Positions 27,767 to 34,097 of a DNA stretch of 58,858 nt are shown here, in pieces. The position numbers and the translations under genes are program-made. This DNA is from an uncultured Prevotellaceae bacterium (GTDB taxonomy: Bacteria > Bacteroidota > Bacteroidia > Bacteroidales > Bacteroidaceae). The stretch is from positions 1 through 58,858 of the forward strand of contig CADACW010000023.1 in NCBI GenBank assembly GCA_902786565.1, in the 5' to 3' direction. Each line of letters opens with the position of its first letter. The stretch's first letter is position 1. The notes below the pieces were generated by a model, which had not been told where the DNA came from, made no database searches, and saw only the letters and a list, made by a program, of their open reading frames with translations.

Positions 27767-28705
27767 TTATTGTTTTGTAAGTTTCAGCCCCGTGGCATCC
27801 ACGTATTCTCCTTCAACGAGCGTGGCATTGGCCGTGCCGCTATAGGTATTGCCGTTGCCATCACTGACGGTGAAGTTGAAGGTGCTCTGCGCGGCGGTGG
27901 GCAGCAGGGCGACATAGACCTCCGTCTGACCAGAGGCACTAATCGTGAGGGGCGCTGTGATATCTGCACCCGTTGCATGGACATCATTCTGCGCCGTATT
28001 GACACCGATGGCCACCGTAGCCGACTGCGGATATTTTCCGTTGTTTGAGTCACCAGTGCTATAACTAATGCTGAGTGACTTGATGGGGATGGCATCGCCC
28101 GTATTCTTATCCTTAAACGAGAACTTGCACACCGTCAGCAGGCTCTTCATCTTCCCTATCGTGGCGTTGGCCGTCGTTTCGGTCACCTCTGTCACGGTTG
28201 CCTTGCCAAAGACGTAGTGGTAGTTGGTGGCGAGCTTGCTGAGCGTGCCGTTCTGTCCCGTGAGCGAGATGGTATAGCTATCGTTCGTCTCGAAAGTCGT
28301 GGCTGGATAGACCACCGCCAGGTAGTCACCAGCAAGGCAATACACGTCGCCTGTAAACTGCGAGGTGGCAGCAGTGGAGTTGGCTATCAGCAGGCCGCTG
28401 TAGGGCGCATCGCTATTACCACGATCCACTCTGCTCAAATTGCAGTACGTCAGCCCGTCGTCCGCCGTCCACAAGGCGGTGAGGATGCCGTCACCCTCAG
28501 CAAGCGAGGCGCGAGTCATTATCTGCCGTGCCGCCTCCTCCTCGGTCTCCGTAATGGTAATGTGTCGTACCTTGACGCCGTCGTCGGCCGTCTGCGGCGC
28601 GCTGCCGTCTGTGGCCGTGTCGTCGTCGCCCGAACAGGCCGCCAGCCCGGCCAGCATCATGCCGCCGAGCATCCAAAGCATCAGAAATTGTTCTTTCGTT
28701 CTCAT
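27767..28705 (-). CDS. Fimbrillin-like lipoprotein
   Basis: A 312-residue protein with a type II signal peptide (MLWMLGGMMLAGLAAC, lipidated Cys about 24) followed by an acidic linker GDDDTATDG. The remaining sequence is Ser/Thr/Ala-rich beta-strand protein of the fimbrillin (Mfa/FimA-like) type seen in Bacteroidales: TRASLAEGDGILTALWTADD at the start of the first domain and a C-terminal strand GEYVDATGLKLTKQ. Such proteins form pili or surface-anchored stalks after cleavage; pili accessory genes are absent here. It is 19 bases upstream of the DHH lipoprotein gene and probably co-transcribed with it. Confidence 0.75.
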   Translation of the reverse strand: MRTKEQFLMLWMLGGMMLAGLAACSGDDDTATDGSAPQTADDGVKVRHITITETEEEAARQIMTRASLAEGDGILTALWTADDGLTYCNLSRVDRGNSDAPYSGLLIANSTAATSQFTGDVYCLAGDYLAVVYPATTFETNDSYTISLTGQNGTLSKLATNYHYVFGKATVTEVTETTANATIGKMKSLLTVCKFSFKDKNTGDAIPIKSLSISYSTGDSNNGKYPQSATVAIGVNTAQNDVHATGADITAPLTISASGQTEVYVALLPTAAQSTFNFTVSDGNGNTYSGTANATLVEGEYVDATGLKLTKQ

Positions 28706-28740
28706 AATGGATTAACGTTTTCGTTGTTTTTTTACTTGCT

Positions 28741-28920
28741 TCAGTCATTGTCCCAGATGCCGCGGCTCTGTGGGGCGTTGCTGCTGTCGCTCTCGTCCTG
28801 ACTGAATCCGCTACTCGACTTCTGATACCCAGAAATCTCTCCACTCATGCCGAGCAGATGATGCCGCTGCTGAAGGGTAACTACCCTCATCGTCGGTTTA
28901 TCGTACTGTCTTTTATTCAT
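28741..28920 (-). CDS. Small Bacteroidales peptide (YxxPxMxV...LQQ...W family)
   Basis: Starting at MNKRQYDKPTMRVVTLQQRH (an earlier ATG at 28929 adds three residues), this 59-residue peptide has a conserved-looking head and a Ser/Asp-rich tail ending in GIWDND. The same pattern, K-x-Y-x-x-P-x-M-x-V followed by LQQ and a terminal W-D-D, occurs in the peptide at 48403-48588. Both lie beside genes for exported proteins. No signal peptide is visible. Function is unknown. Confidence 0.65.
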   Translation of the reverse strand: MNKRQYDKPTMRVVTLQQRHHLLGMSGEISGYQKSSSGFSQDESDSSNAPQSRGIWDND

Positions 28921-29002
28921 CTTTATCATTCTACTTTGATTTTTATTTCTATTTTATCTTACAGTATCGCTACGCTATCCGCACCCTATCCGAATGCTAT
29001 CT

Positions 29003-29275
29003 CTACGCCCTTCCTTCTTCCTTGCTACAAGGATTAAAGGAGCACTGTAAAACGCTAAGAGGCGTACCAAAACCCTGAGTTAGAATTTTGATGCGCCTCT
29101 TGGCATATTCGGAACACACTGAGTATAAACAATTTAGGGGGGGCAGATAGCCCTGCAACCCATTCGGGTTGAGAGTATTACTCATCCGCCATAGCCTCAT
29201 GAGTGGAGCCATTGCATTGAGTGCGTCTATATGGAAAAAGTGCTCAGTCATATTCATTATTATTTCTTTCTTCAC
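29003..29275 (-). CDS. Hypothetical protein, doubtful
   Basis: A 90-residue reading frame downstream of a -7 box. It contains ALNAMAPLMRLWRMSNTLNP and a Cys-containing segment, with no recognised domain. Its C-terminal part overlaps an RNA-like inverted repeat, so the region could be an untranslated leader for the small peptide and fimbrillin genes rather than a real gene. Confidence 0.25.
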   Translation of the reverse strand: MKKEIIMNMTEHFFHIDALNAMAPLMRLWRMSNTLNPNGLQGYLPPLNCLYSVCSEYAKRRIKILTQGFGTPLSVLQCSFNPCSKEEGRA

Positions 29276-29311
29276 GTTGCCATGTTCTTTCGATTAGAAA
29301 AACTTTGCGAT

Positions 29312-29320
29312 GCAAAGTTA
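29312..29320 (-). promoter_or_regulatory. -7 box of the fimbrillin/giant-protein operon
   Basis: On the minus strand TAACTTTGC matches the Bacteroidetes -7 element; no strong -33 is seen. It could drive 28929 down to 16865, about 12 kb. Confidence 0.45.
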
Positions 29321-29503
29321 CGAAAAAATCGGGAAACTCCCTATATTAGCCATGTTAAAAATACGAATGCAACCCCTTTTCACCTCATTTTTTTGCCTCA
29401 AAACGCCATCTTTGCATTTCTTTTTCACATTTTTCATTCGCTTTTACTCCATTATAATAATGTATTATAGAAATTCTATGATACTACGTGACAAAAAGAG
29501 GAG

Positions 29504-29536
29504 ACTGAAACAAAATGTTTACGCATTGTTTACGCA
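29504..29536 (+). repeat. Right arm-type site: two TGTTTACGCA repeats
   Basis: Same 33-bp block as 9997-10029 with one mismatch (C for T at the eighth base). It lies 60 bp from the right att core, on the inner side of the element. Confidence 0.6.
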
Positions 29537-29547
29537 AACATGAAAAA

Positions 29548-29575
29548 AACACTTGCGATAAACTCGCAAGTGCTT
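29548..29575 (-). terminator. Terminator downstream of tRNA-Met
   Basis: CACTTGCG (29550-29557) pairs with CGCAAGTG (29565-29572). Read on the minus strand the stem is followed by seven T residues, so it terminates the tRNA transcript; the plus strand also has a weaker T run. Confidence 0.8.
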
Positions 29576-29586
29576 GATTTTTAGTG

Positions 29587-29660
29587 TGGACCAGCCAGGG
29601 CTTGAACCTGGGACCTCCAGATTATGAGTCTGTTGCTCTAACCAACTGAGCTACAAGTCC
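29587..29660 (-). tRNA. tRNA-Met (anticodon CAT)
   Basis: The minus strand folds into a standard cloverleaf: acceptor GGACTTG, D arm GCTCAGTTGGTTAGAGC, anticodon loop CTCATAA, T arm CCAGG-TTCAAGC-CCTGG and 3' CTGGTCC-A. CCA is not encoded. The acceptor stem has a T-G wobble and a T-T mismatch (positions 5 and 6), consistent with the 3' half having been replaced during integration. The CAT anticodon could also serve as lysidine-modified tRNA-Ile; the body resembles the elongator Met form, but I cannot decide firmly. Confidence 0.9.
29597..29629 (-). repeat. Right att core inside tRNA-Met (attR-like)
   Basis: Identical over 33 bp to 9861-9893. It spans the anticodon loop to the T loop, the usual crossover zone for tyrosine recombinases that target tRNA genes. 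Confidence 0.7.
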
Positions 29661-29784
29661 TGCTTATTGGGGCTTCCCCGTTGGGAGAGGAAGCAAAAGC
29701 GGGTGCAAAATTACAATGAAAAAATGGAATATCCAAATTTTTTGCGCTTTTTCTTCCTAAAGTATGCGAAATTCTGGGTTTATG

Positions 29785-29817
29785 TTTGGCCGTTTGTGCC
29801 TTTTTGAGTAATTTTGC
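29785..29817 (+). promoter_or_regulatory. Promoter of the Mrp/ApbC gene
   Basis: -33 TTTG (29785-29788) and -7 TAATTTTGC (29809-29817) with 20-bp spacing precede the gene by 30 bases. Confidence 0.7.
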
Positions 29818-29847
29818 CGCTCCAATTCAGAAAAGCGAAACGAGAAT

Positions 29848-30993
29848 ATGACCCTTTACCCCAAACTGATAGTCGACGCACTGGCCACTGTGACCTACGC
29901 CGGCACGAAAAAGAATCTTGTTGAGAGCCAAATTCTGGCCGACACTCCCTCGGTGGCTGCACCTCAGTCTGAGGGCGAGCCGTGGCGCGTCAGCTTGACG
30001 CTGCTCTTCCCCCGCGACACCGACCCCTTCCTCAGGTCGACCGTCAAGGCCGCCGAGGCCGCCATCAAATACCACTGCGGACAGGACGTGGTGGTCAACA
30101 TCGCTACCGAGTTCAAGTCTAAGCCTCGCCCGGAGGTGGGGCGCTTGCTGCCCGGTGTGAAGAACATCGTGGCCGTGAGCAGCGGCAAGGGTGGTGTGGG
30201 CAAGAGCACCGTTGCCTCCAACCTGGCTATCGCCCTGGCACGTCTGGGCTATCGGGTGGGTCTGCTCGACACTGACATCTTCGGGCCTTCCGTTCCAAAG
30301 ATGTTCCATTGTGAGGATGCCCGCCCCTATGCCGTGAAGGTGGACGGGCGCGACCTGATAGAGCCCATTGAGCGGTATGGTGTGAAGTTGCTGTCAATCG
30401 GATTTTTCGTCTCGCCGACCACGGCCACGCTATGGCGCGGAGGCATGGCCTCTAACGCGCTGAAGCAGCTGATAGCCGATGCTGACTGGGGCGAGCTGGA
30501 CTACTTCATCCTCGACACTCCGCCGGGCACCAGCGACATCCACCTGACGCTGCTGCAGACGCTGGCCATCACGGGTGCCGTGATTGTGAGCACGCCCCAG
30601 CAGGTGGCGCTGGCCGACGCCCGCAAAGGCATAGACATGTACCGCAATGAGAAGGTGAATGTGCCCATCCTTGGACTGGTGGAGAACATGGCTTGGTTTA
30701 CGCCTGCCGAACTGCCGCAGAACCGCTACTATATCTTCGGCCGTGAGGGTTGCAAGCAGTTGGCCGAGGAGATGCATCTGCCGCTGTTGGCCCAGATTCC
30801 GCTGGTGCAGAGCATCTGCGAGAGTGGGGACGACGGTGCGCCGGCCGCCACCAAGGTTGACACTGCCACCGGACAGGCTTTCATCAATCTGGCGCAGGCC
30901 GTGGTGACAGTGGTGAACCGGCGTAACAAGGAGCAGCCCCAAACCAAAATTGTGAAGACCGACAACAGATTGAAGACCGAAGAGCGGTCTTGA
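29848..30993 (+). CDS. apbC: Mrp/ApbC-family iron-sulfur cluster carrier ATPase
   Basis: A 381-residue P-loop ATPase with an N-terminal DUF59/MIP18-like domain (residues ~1-90), the deviant Walker A SSGKGGVGKSTVASNLA (about 111-127), LLDTDIFGPSVPKMF and ILDTPPGTSDIHLTLL, the Mrp signature. It carries or inserts Fe-S clusters into apo-proteins in the cytoplasm. The CxxC pair that binds the bridging cluster in many homologues is absent; the corresponding stretch reads ENMAWFTPAELPQNRYYIFG, which appears typical of Bacteroidetes members. It marks the start of ordinary GC-rich chromosomal sequence right of the tRNA. Confidence 0.9.
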   Translation: MTLYPKLIVDALATVTYAGTKKNLVESQILADTPSVAAPQSEGEPWRVSLTLLFPRDTDPFLRSTVKAAEAAIKYHCGQDVVVNIATEFKSKPRPEVGRLLPGVKNIVAVSSGKGGVGKSTVASNLAIALARLGYRVGLLDTDIFGPSVPKMFHCEDARPYAVKVDGRDLIEPIERYGVKLLSIGFFVSPTTATLWRGGMASNALKQLIADADWGELDYFILDTPPGTSDIHLTLLQTLAITGAVIVSTPQQVALADARKGIDMYRNEKVNVPILGLVENMAWFTPAELPQNRYYIFGREGCKQLAEEMHLPLLAQIPLVQSICESGDDGAPAATKVDTATGQAFINLAQAVVTVVNRRNKEQPQTKIVKTDNRLKTEERS

Positions 30994-31088
30994 AGAAGAA
31001 TAAGAGAAGGACTGTTTTTTAGAAGAATAACAAAAGAACCGTTTTTTGACAGAACAACAGAAGGACGAGAGGGGGAGAGAGGATTGTT

Positions 31089-32003
31089 ATGGTTGAAGTA
31101 ATGCTGACGCTGTTTGCCATTGTCGTTGTGGGCTACGTGGCTGGCAAGTTGGGGTATTTTGGTGGTGAGTTCGACCGCCATCTTTCCCGACAGGTCATCA
31201 ATATCACTTGTCCTGCGCTCATTCTGTCGTCGGCCATGACGGGCGAACTGCCTGACCGCCGCTTCATCCTGCCACTTCTGCTCATCAGCGTTGTCACTTA
31301 CGTTGTGCTTGCTGCGGTGGCCTTTGTGCTGCCTCGCTGGCTGACCCGCCGCCGTGAAGACGAAGGGCCCATCGGTTTCGCCCTGATGTTTGGCAATGTG
31401 GGCTTTATGGGCTATCCGGTGGTTGCCTCTATCTTCGGCCACGAAGCCGTGTTCTATGCCGCCGTGCTCAATGTGGTGAACACGTTCACGGTGTTTACCG
31501 TCGGCACCATCCTCATCACCGGCCGTGGCGAGGTGGGCGGCAAGCGTTTCCAGAAGAAAGTGCTGTACAGCACGCCTATGCTCTCCGCCTATCTGACGAT
31601 GGGCATTGTGGCTTTGGAGGTGACAGGCATTCCCGGATGGGTGAGCCAGCCGCTGACGCTCATCGGCAACATCACCGTGCCGGCGGCGCTGCTCATCATC
31701 GGCTCGTCGATGTCGCAACTCTCACCGCGCACCATGCTGGGCAACGCCACGGTCTATGCCACCACCCTCTTCCGTCTCATCATCCTGCCCGTCGCTGTCT
31801 ACTACCTCACGTTGGCTATGGGCTTCTCCCAGTTCGAGGTAGCCATCAACACCGTGGTCATCGCCATGCCGGTGGCCACCTACGGCACCATTCTCTGCCT
31901 GAAGTACGGCCGCGACACCACCTTCATCACCGAGGTCACCTTCATCACCACCCTCGTCTCGATGCTGACCATCCCCCTGCTGGTCTCGGTTCTGCCAAAT
32001 TAA
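31089..32003 (+). CDS. AEC-family (auxin efflux carrier-like) transporter
   Basis: A 304-residue integral membrane protein with about ten hydrophobic helices in two five-helix halves, starting MLTLFAIVVVGYVAGKLGYF. Conserved AEC features include the unwound helix segments NITCPALILSSAM and GNVGFMGYPVVASIFG in the first half and NITVPAALLIIGSSMS in the second half. Members export small organic anions or auxin-like acids; the substrate here is unknown. It lies 95 bases downstream of apbC; the gap contains two similar AAGAATAA...CTGTTTTTT segments but no gene. Confidence 0.85.
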   Translation: MVEVMLTLFAIVVVGYVAGKLGYFGGEFDRHLSRQVINITCPALILSSAMTGELPDRRFILPLLLISVVTYVVLAAVAFVLPRWLTRRREDEGPIGFALMFGNVGFMGYPVVASIFGHEAVFYAAVLNVVNTFTVFTVGTILITGRGEVGGKRFQKKVLYSTPMLSAYLTMGIVALEVTGIPGWVSQPLTLIGNITVPAALLIIGSSMSQLSPRTMLGNATVYATTLFRLIILPVAVYYLTLAMGFSQFEVAINTVVIAMPVATYGTILCLKYGRDTTFITEVTFITTLVSMLTIPLLVSVLPN

Positions 32004-32131
32004 GAAGTAAGAGTTTAGAATCAAGGATTCAGAAGTGTATAAAAATTCTTAATTCTCAATTCTTACTTCCTGATTGCCGTAAAGCGAAAATTCCTCTTGT
32101 TTTTTTACTCTAAATTCCAAGTCCCTTTACC
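32004..32131. repeat. AT-rich intergenic repeat, partly inverted
   Basis: Immediately after the stop, AAGAAGTAAGAGTTTAGA recurs at about 42886-42903 after another stop codon, and both are followed by copies of AATTCTTAATTCT. This looks like a dispersed intergenic repeat that may form a 3' hairpin. Confidence 0.45.
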
Positions 32132-32139
32132 CCCCCTTA

Positions 32140-32204
32140 GAGATAAGTGCCACTTATCTCGGAGATAAAAGGCACTTATCTCGGAGATAAAAGGCACTTA
32201 TCTC
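32140..32204. repeat. Three 21-bp palindromes at 22-bp period
   Basis: The first, GAGATAAGTG-C-CACTTATCTC (32140-32160), is a perfect palindrome. Two copies of GAGATAA-AAGGCAC-TTATCTC follow at 32162 and 32184. The same array with the same TACCCCCCTTA flank begins at 58824. Confidence 0.85.
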
Positions 32205-32326
32205 TGAGGGCCCTTTTTGGGGCATGTCTCCGACGACTGTTATTTGCAGGGGTCTGAATGGTTGCGCTGCCCCGTTTTTTGTGTTAATAATTCTTCAAAA
32301 ATAGTGGTGGTTTAGTTAATAATATG

Positions 32327-32335
32327 TATATTTGC
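32327..32335 (+). promoter_or_regulatory. -7 box of the pantothenate kinase operon
   Basis: TATATTTGC at 32327-32335 overlaps the upstream in-frame ATG at 32324, so that ATG cannot be the start; the transcript begins near 32342, just ahead of the ATG at 32354. Confidence 0.7.
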
Positions 32336-32353
32336 AAGAAAATTGAGATAAAT

Positions 32354-33178
32354 ATGGGAATCATCATTGGCATTGACGTGGGCATTTCGACCACGAAGAT
32401 AGTGGGGCTGCGCGACGGCAAGCCCACGGCACCGATACGTATTTCGGCTGCCGACCCGATAACGTCGCTCTATGGTGCCTTTGGCAAATATCTGCACGAC
32501 AGCGAGATAGGCCTGAACGACGTGGAGCATGTGATGCTGACAGGCGTAGGTGCTGCCTACGTGAAGAGCGACGTCTTCGGTGTTGCCACGAGCCGCTGCG
32601 ACGAGTTTGTGGCCGACGCTATGGGCGCCCGCTACGAGAGCCACCTTGACCACATCATCGTGGTGTCGATGGGCACTGGCACCTCGTTTGTGATGGCCGA
32701 CGGCGACGACATCCGCCACATTGGCGGCATTGGCATTGGCGGCGGAACGCTGCAGGGCCTTTCGCGCATCTTGCTCAACACGAGCGACATCCGCCAGGTG
32801 TCGGCCCTGGCCATGCAGGGCGACATCACGCACATCAACCTGACTATTGGCGACATTTCGGCCCAGCCTCTGCCAGGCCTGCCTATGGAGGCCACGGCCA
32901 GCATCTTTGCCCGTGCCAAGAACGATGCTTCGAAGGAAGACATTGCCTGCGGCCTCATCTCGATGGTCATCCAGAGCATCGGCTCGGCAGCCGTCCTGGC
33001 CGCCCAGGGCACTGGCTGCCGCGACATGGTGCTCATTGGCAATCTGTCGTTGCTGCCGCAGTGCAAAGACATCTTCCGCGCCCTTGAAAAGCTCTACGAC
33101 GTGCGTTTCCACACCCCCAAGTACTCTGAGTTCTGCACCGCCATCGGCGCTGCGCTCGCATATAAATTTAAAACCTGA
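32354..33178 (+). CDS. Type II pantothenate kinase (CoA biosynthesis)
   Basis: A 274-residue ASKHA-fold kinase. The N-terminal phosphate-binding motif is GIDVGISTTKIVGLRDGK, the second is VVSMGTGTSFVM, and the glycine-rich adenosine region is GGIGIGGGTLQGLSRILL. These match type II (eukaryotic/S. aureus CoaW-like) pantothenate kinases, which phosphorylate pantothenate in the first step of CoA synthesis and are usually not feedback-inhibited like type I. The start at 32354 was chosen because the -7 promoter box covers the upstream ATG. It is the first gene of a four-gene + strand run (TraB-like, protease, Fkp). Confidence 0.85.
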   Translation: MGIIIGIDVGISTTKIVGLRDGKPTAPIRISAADPITSLYGAFGKYLHDSEIGLNDVEHVMLTGVGAAYVKSDVFGVATSRCDEFVADAMGARYESHLDHIIVVSMGTGTSFVMADGDDIRHIGGIGIGGGTLQGLSRILLNTSDIRQVSALAMQGDITHINLTIGDISAQPLPGLPMEATASIFARAKNDASKEDIACGLISMVIQSIGSAAVLAAQGTGCRDMVLIGNLSLLPQCKDIFRALEKLYDVRFHTPKYSEFCTAIGAALAYKFKT

Positions 33179-33185
33179 CAAAGCT

Positions 33186-34097
33186 ATGAAACGGATGTTC
33201 TTATTGTTGGCCCTGGCCTTCAGCGTCAGCGCCTATACGCAGGTGCTCTACAGCATCAGCGGCAATGGCCTGCAGCAGCCGTCGTACGTGCTGGGCATTA
33301 TCCCGTTTGTACCGGAGACATACGTCGACTCCATCCCTGGCCTGCGGGGCGTGATGGAGAGAGTGGAGCAAGGCTATGGCGAAATGGGCATCGAAGAGCC
33401 CGACGTGGAGAAAGAGAGCGAGGCCGACGAGGAGGAGGAAATAGACCACAGCCTGCCCGACGGCCTGACCATGGAGGAGCTGCTCTCTGCAGAAGATGTG
33501 GCGCTGACCGACTCATTGCTGAACATGGACAGCGGCATCGACCTGAGCGACGCCGACCAGAAGGAATATCTGCACACCCTGGACCTGCGCTTCATTGCCA
33601 CCCTGCTGCTGCAGAACCGCCTCATGCCCAAGGCCGAAGAAATAGGGCTGGGCATCGAAGGCTACATCCAGACGCAACTGCCTGCCTACGGCGGACTGGA
33701 GACGTCGGTCTACCAGGAGAAAATACTCTTCCCGCCAATGACAGCCGAGAAGCAGAAAGACTATTTCCACAAGACGCTGATGAACATTGACGCGCTGGAG
33801 AAGGCCAACCGCGCCATCGTGACGGCCTACCGCTCGCAGGACATCAAGAGCATCGAGGCTGCCTACGACTACAACAAGCTGCTGGAGGTGGGCCTGAAGC
33901 TCTCCACCCAGCAGGAGATGAACGAGATGGAAGACCGCACCATGACCCGCCGCAATCAGCAGTGGGTGCAGCGCATGCCCCGCATCATGGGCCAGAAGTC
34001 CACCCTCTTCACTCTGGGCGTAGGCCATCTGCTGGGCGAAAAGGGCGTGCTGCAACTGCTCCGGAAGGCAGGCTACAGCGTGGATAAGGTGAAATGA
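33186..34097 (+). CDS. TraB/GumN family protein, exported
   Basis: The frame is open further upstream, but MKRMFLLLALAFSVSAYTQV at 33186 is a clear signal peptide eight bases after the previous stop. The mature part is TraB/GumN-like: a start segment LYSISGNGLQQPSYVLGIIP and a closing TLFTLGVGHLLGEKGVLQLL, where the family places its conserved GxxH. An acidic insertion (about residues 75-90, EKESEADEEEEIDHS) is unusual. Related proteins are putative metallo-proteases or lipoprotein-like factors with unproven biochemical function. The stop overlaps the next gene by four bases. Length 303 residues. Confidence 0.75.
   Translation: MKRMFLLLALAFSVSAYTQVLYSISGNGLQQPSYVLGIIPFVPETYVDSIPGLRGVMERVEQGYGEMGIEEPDVEKESEADEEEEIDHSLPDGLTMEELLSAEDVALTDSLLNMDSGIDLSDADQKEYLHTLDLRFIATLLLQNRLMPKAEEIGLGIEGYIQTQLPAYGGLETSVYQEKILFPPMTAEKQKDYFHKTLMNIDALEKANRAIVTAYRSQDIKSIEAAYDYNKLLEVGLKLSTQQEMNEMEDRTMTRRNQQWVQRMPRIMGQKSTLFTLGVGHLLGEKGVLQLLRKAGYSVDKVK

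Larger units (their letters stand above)
28930..29503. other. Mostly noncoding region upstream of the fimbrillin operon
   Basis: The stretch holds a weak 90-codon reading frame (29003-29275, minus), a possible leader hairpin (AAGAGGCG pairing with CGCCTCTT at about 29057-29101) and a minus-strand -7 box TAACTTTGC at 29312-29320. It ends at the right arm-type site. Confidence 0.4.
9861..29629. mobile_element. Putative ~19.8-kb tRNA-Met-targeted integrative element
   Basis: The boundaries are two identical 33-bp direct copies of the anticodon-to-T-loop part of tRNA-Met (9861-9893 and 29597-29629). On the inner side of each copy lies the same 33-bp block (9997-10029 and 29504-29536, one mismatch) with two TGTTTACGCA repeats spaced 11 bp, the arrangement expected of attL/attR with integrase arm sites. 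A tyrosine recombinase gene sits at 12134. The left part also encodes an initiator, helicase loader and structured repeats; the right part carries secreted-protein cargo. No relaxase or conjugation gene is visible, so transfer would need a helper. The GC contrast between left and right parts leaves open that the cargo was captured separately. Confidence 0.6.

Noticed and set aside
32140-32204. CRISPR array
   Set aside because: The units are adjacent palindromes with one-base gaps, no spacers, and no cas genes nearby.
32324-32353. Upstream start for the pantothenate kinase (MYICKKIEIN)
   Set aside because: The ATG overlaps the -7 promoter box at 32327-32335, so the mRNA would not include it.
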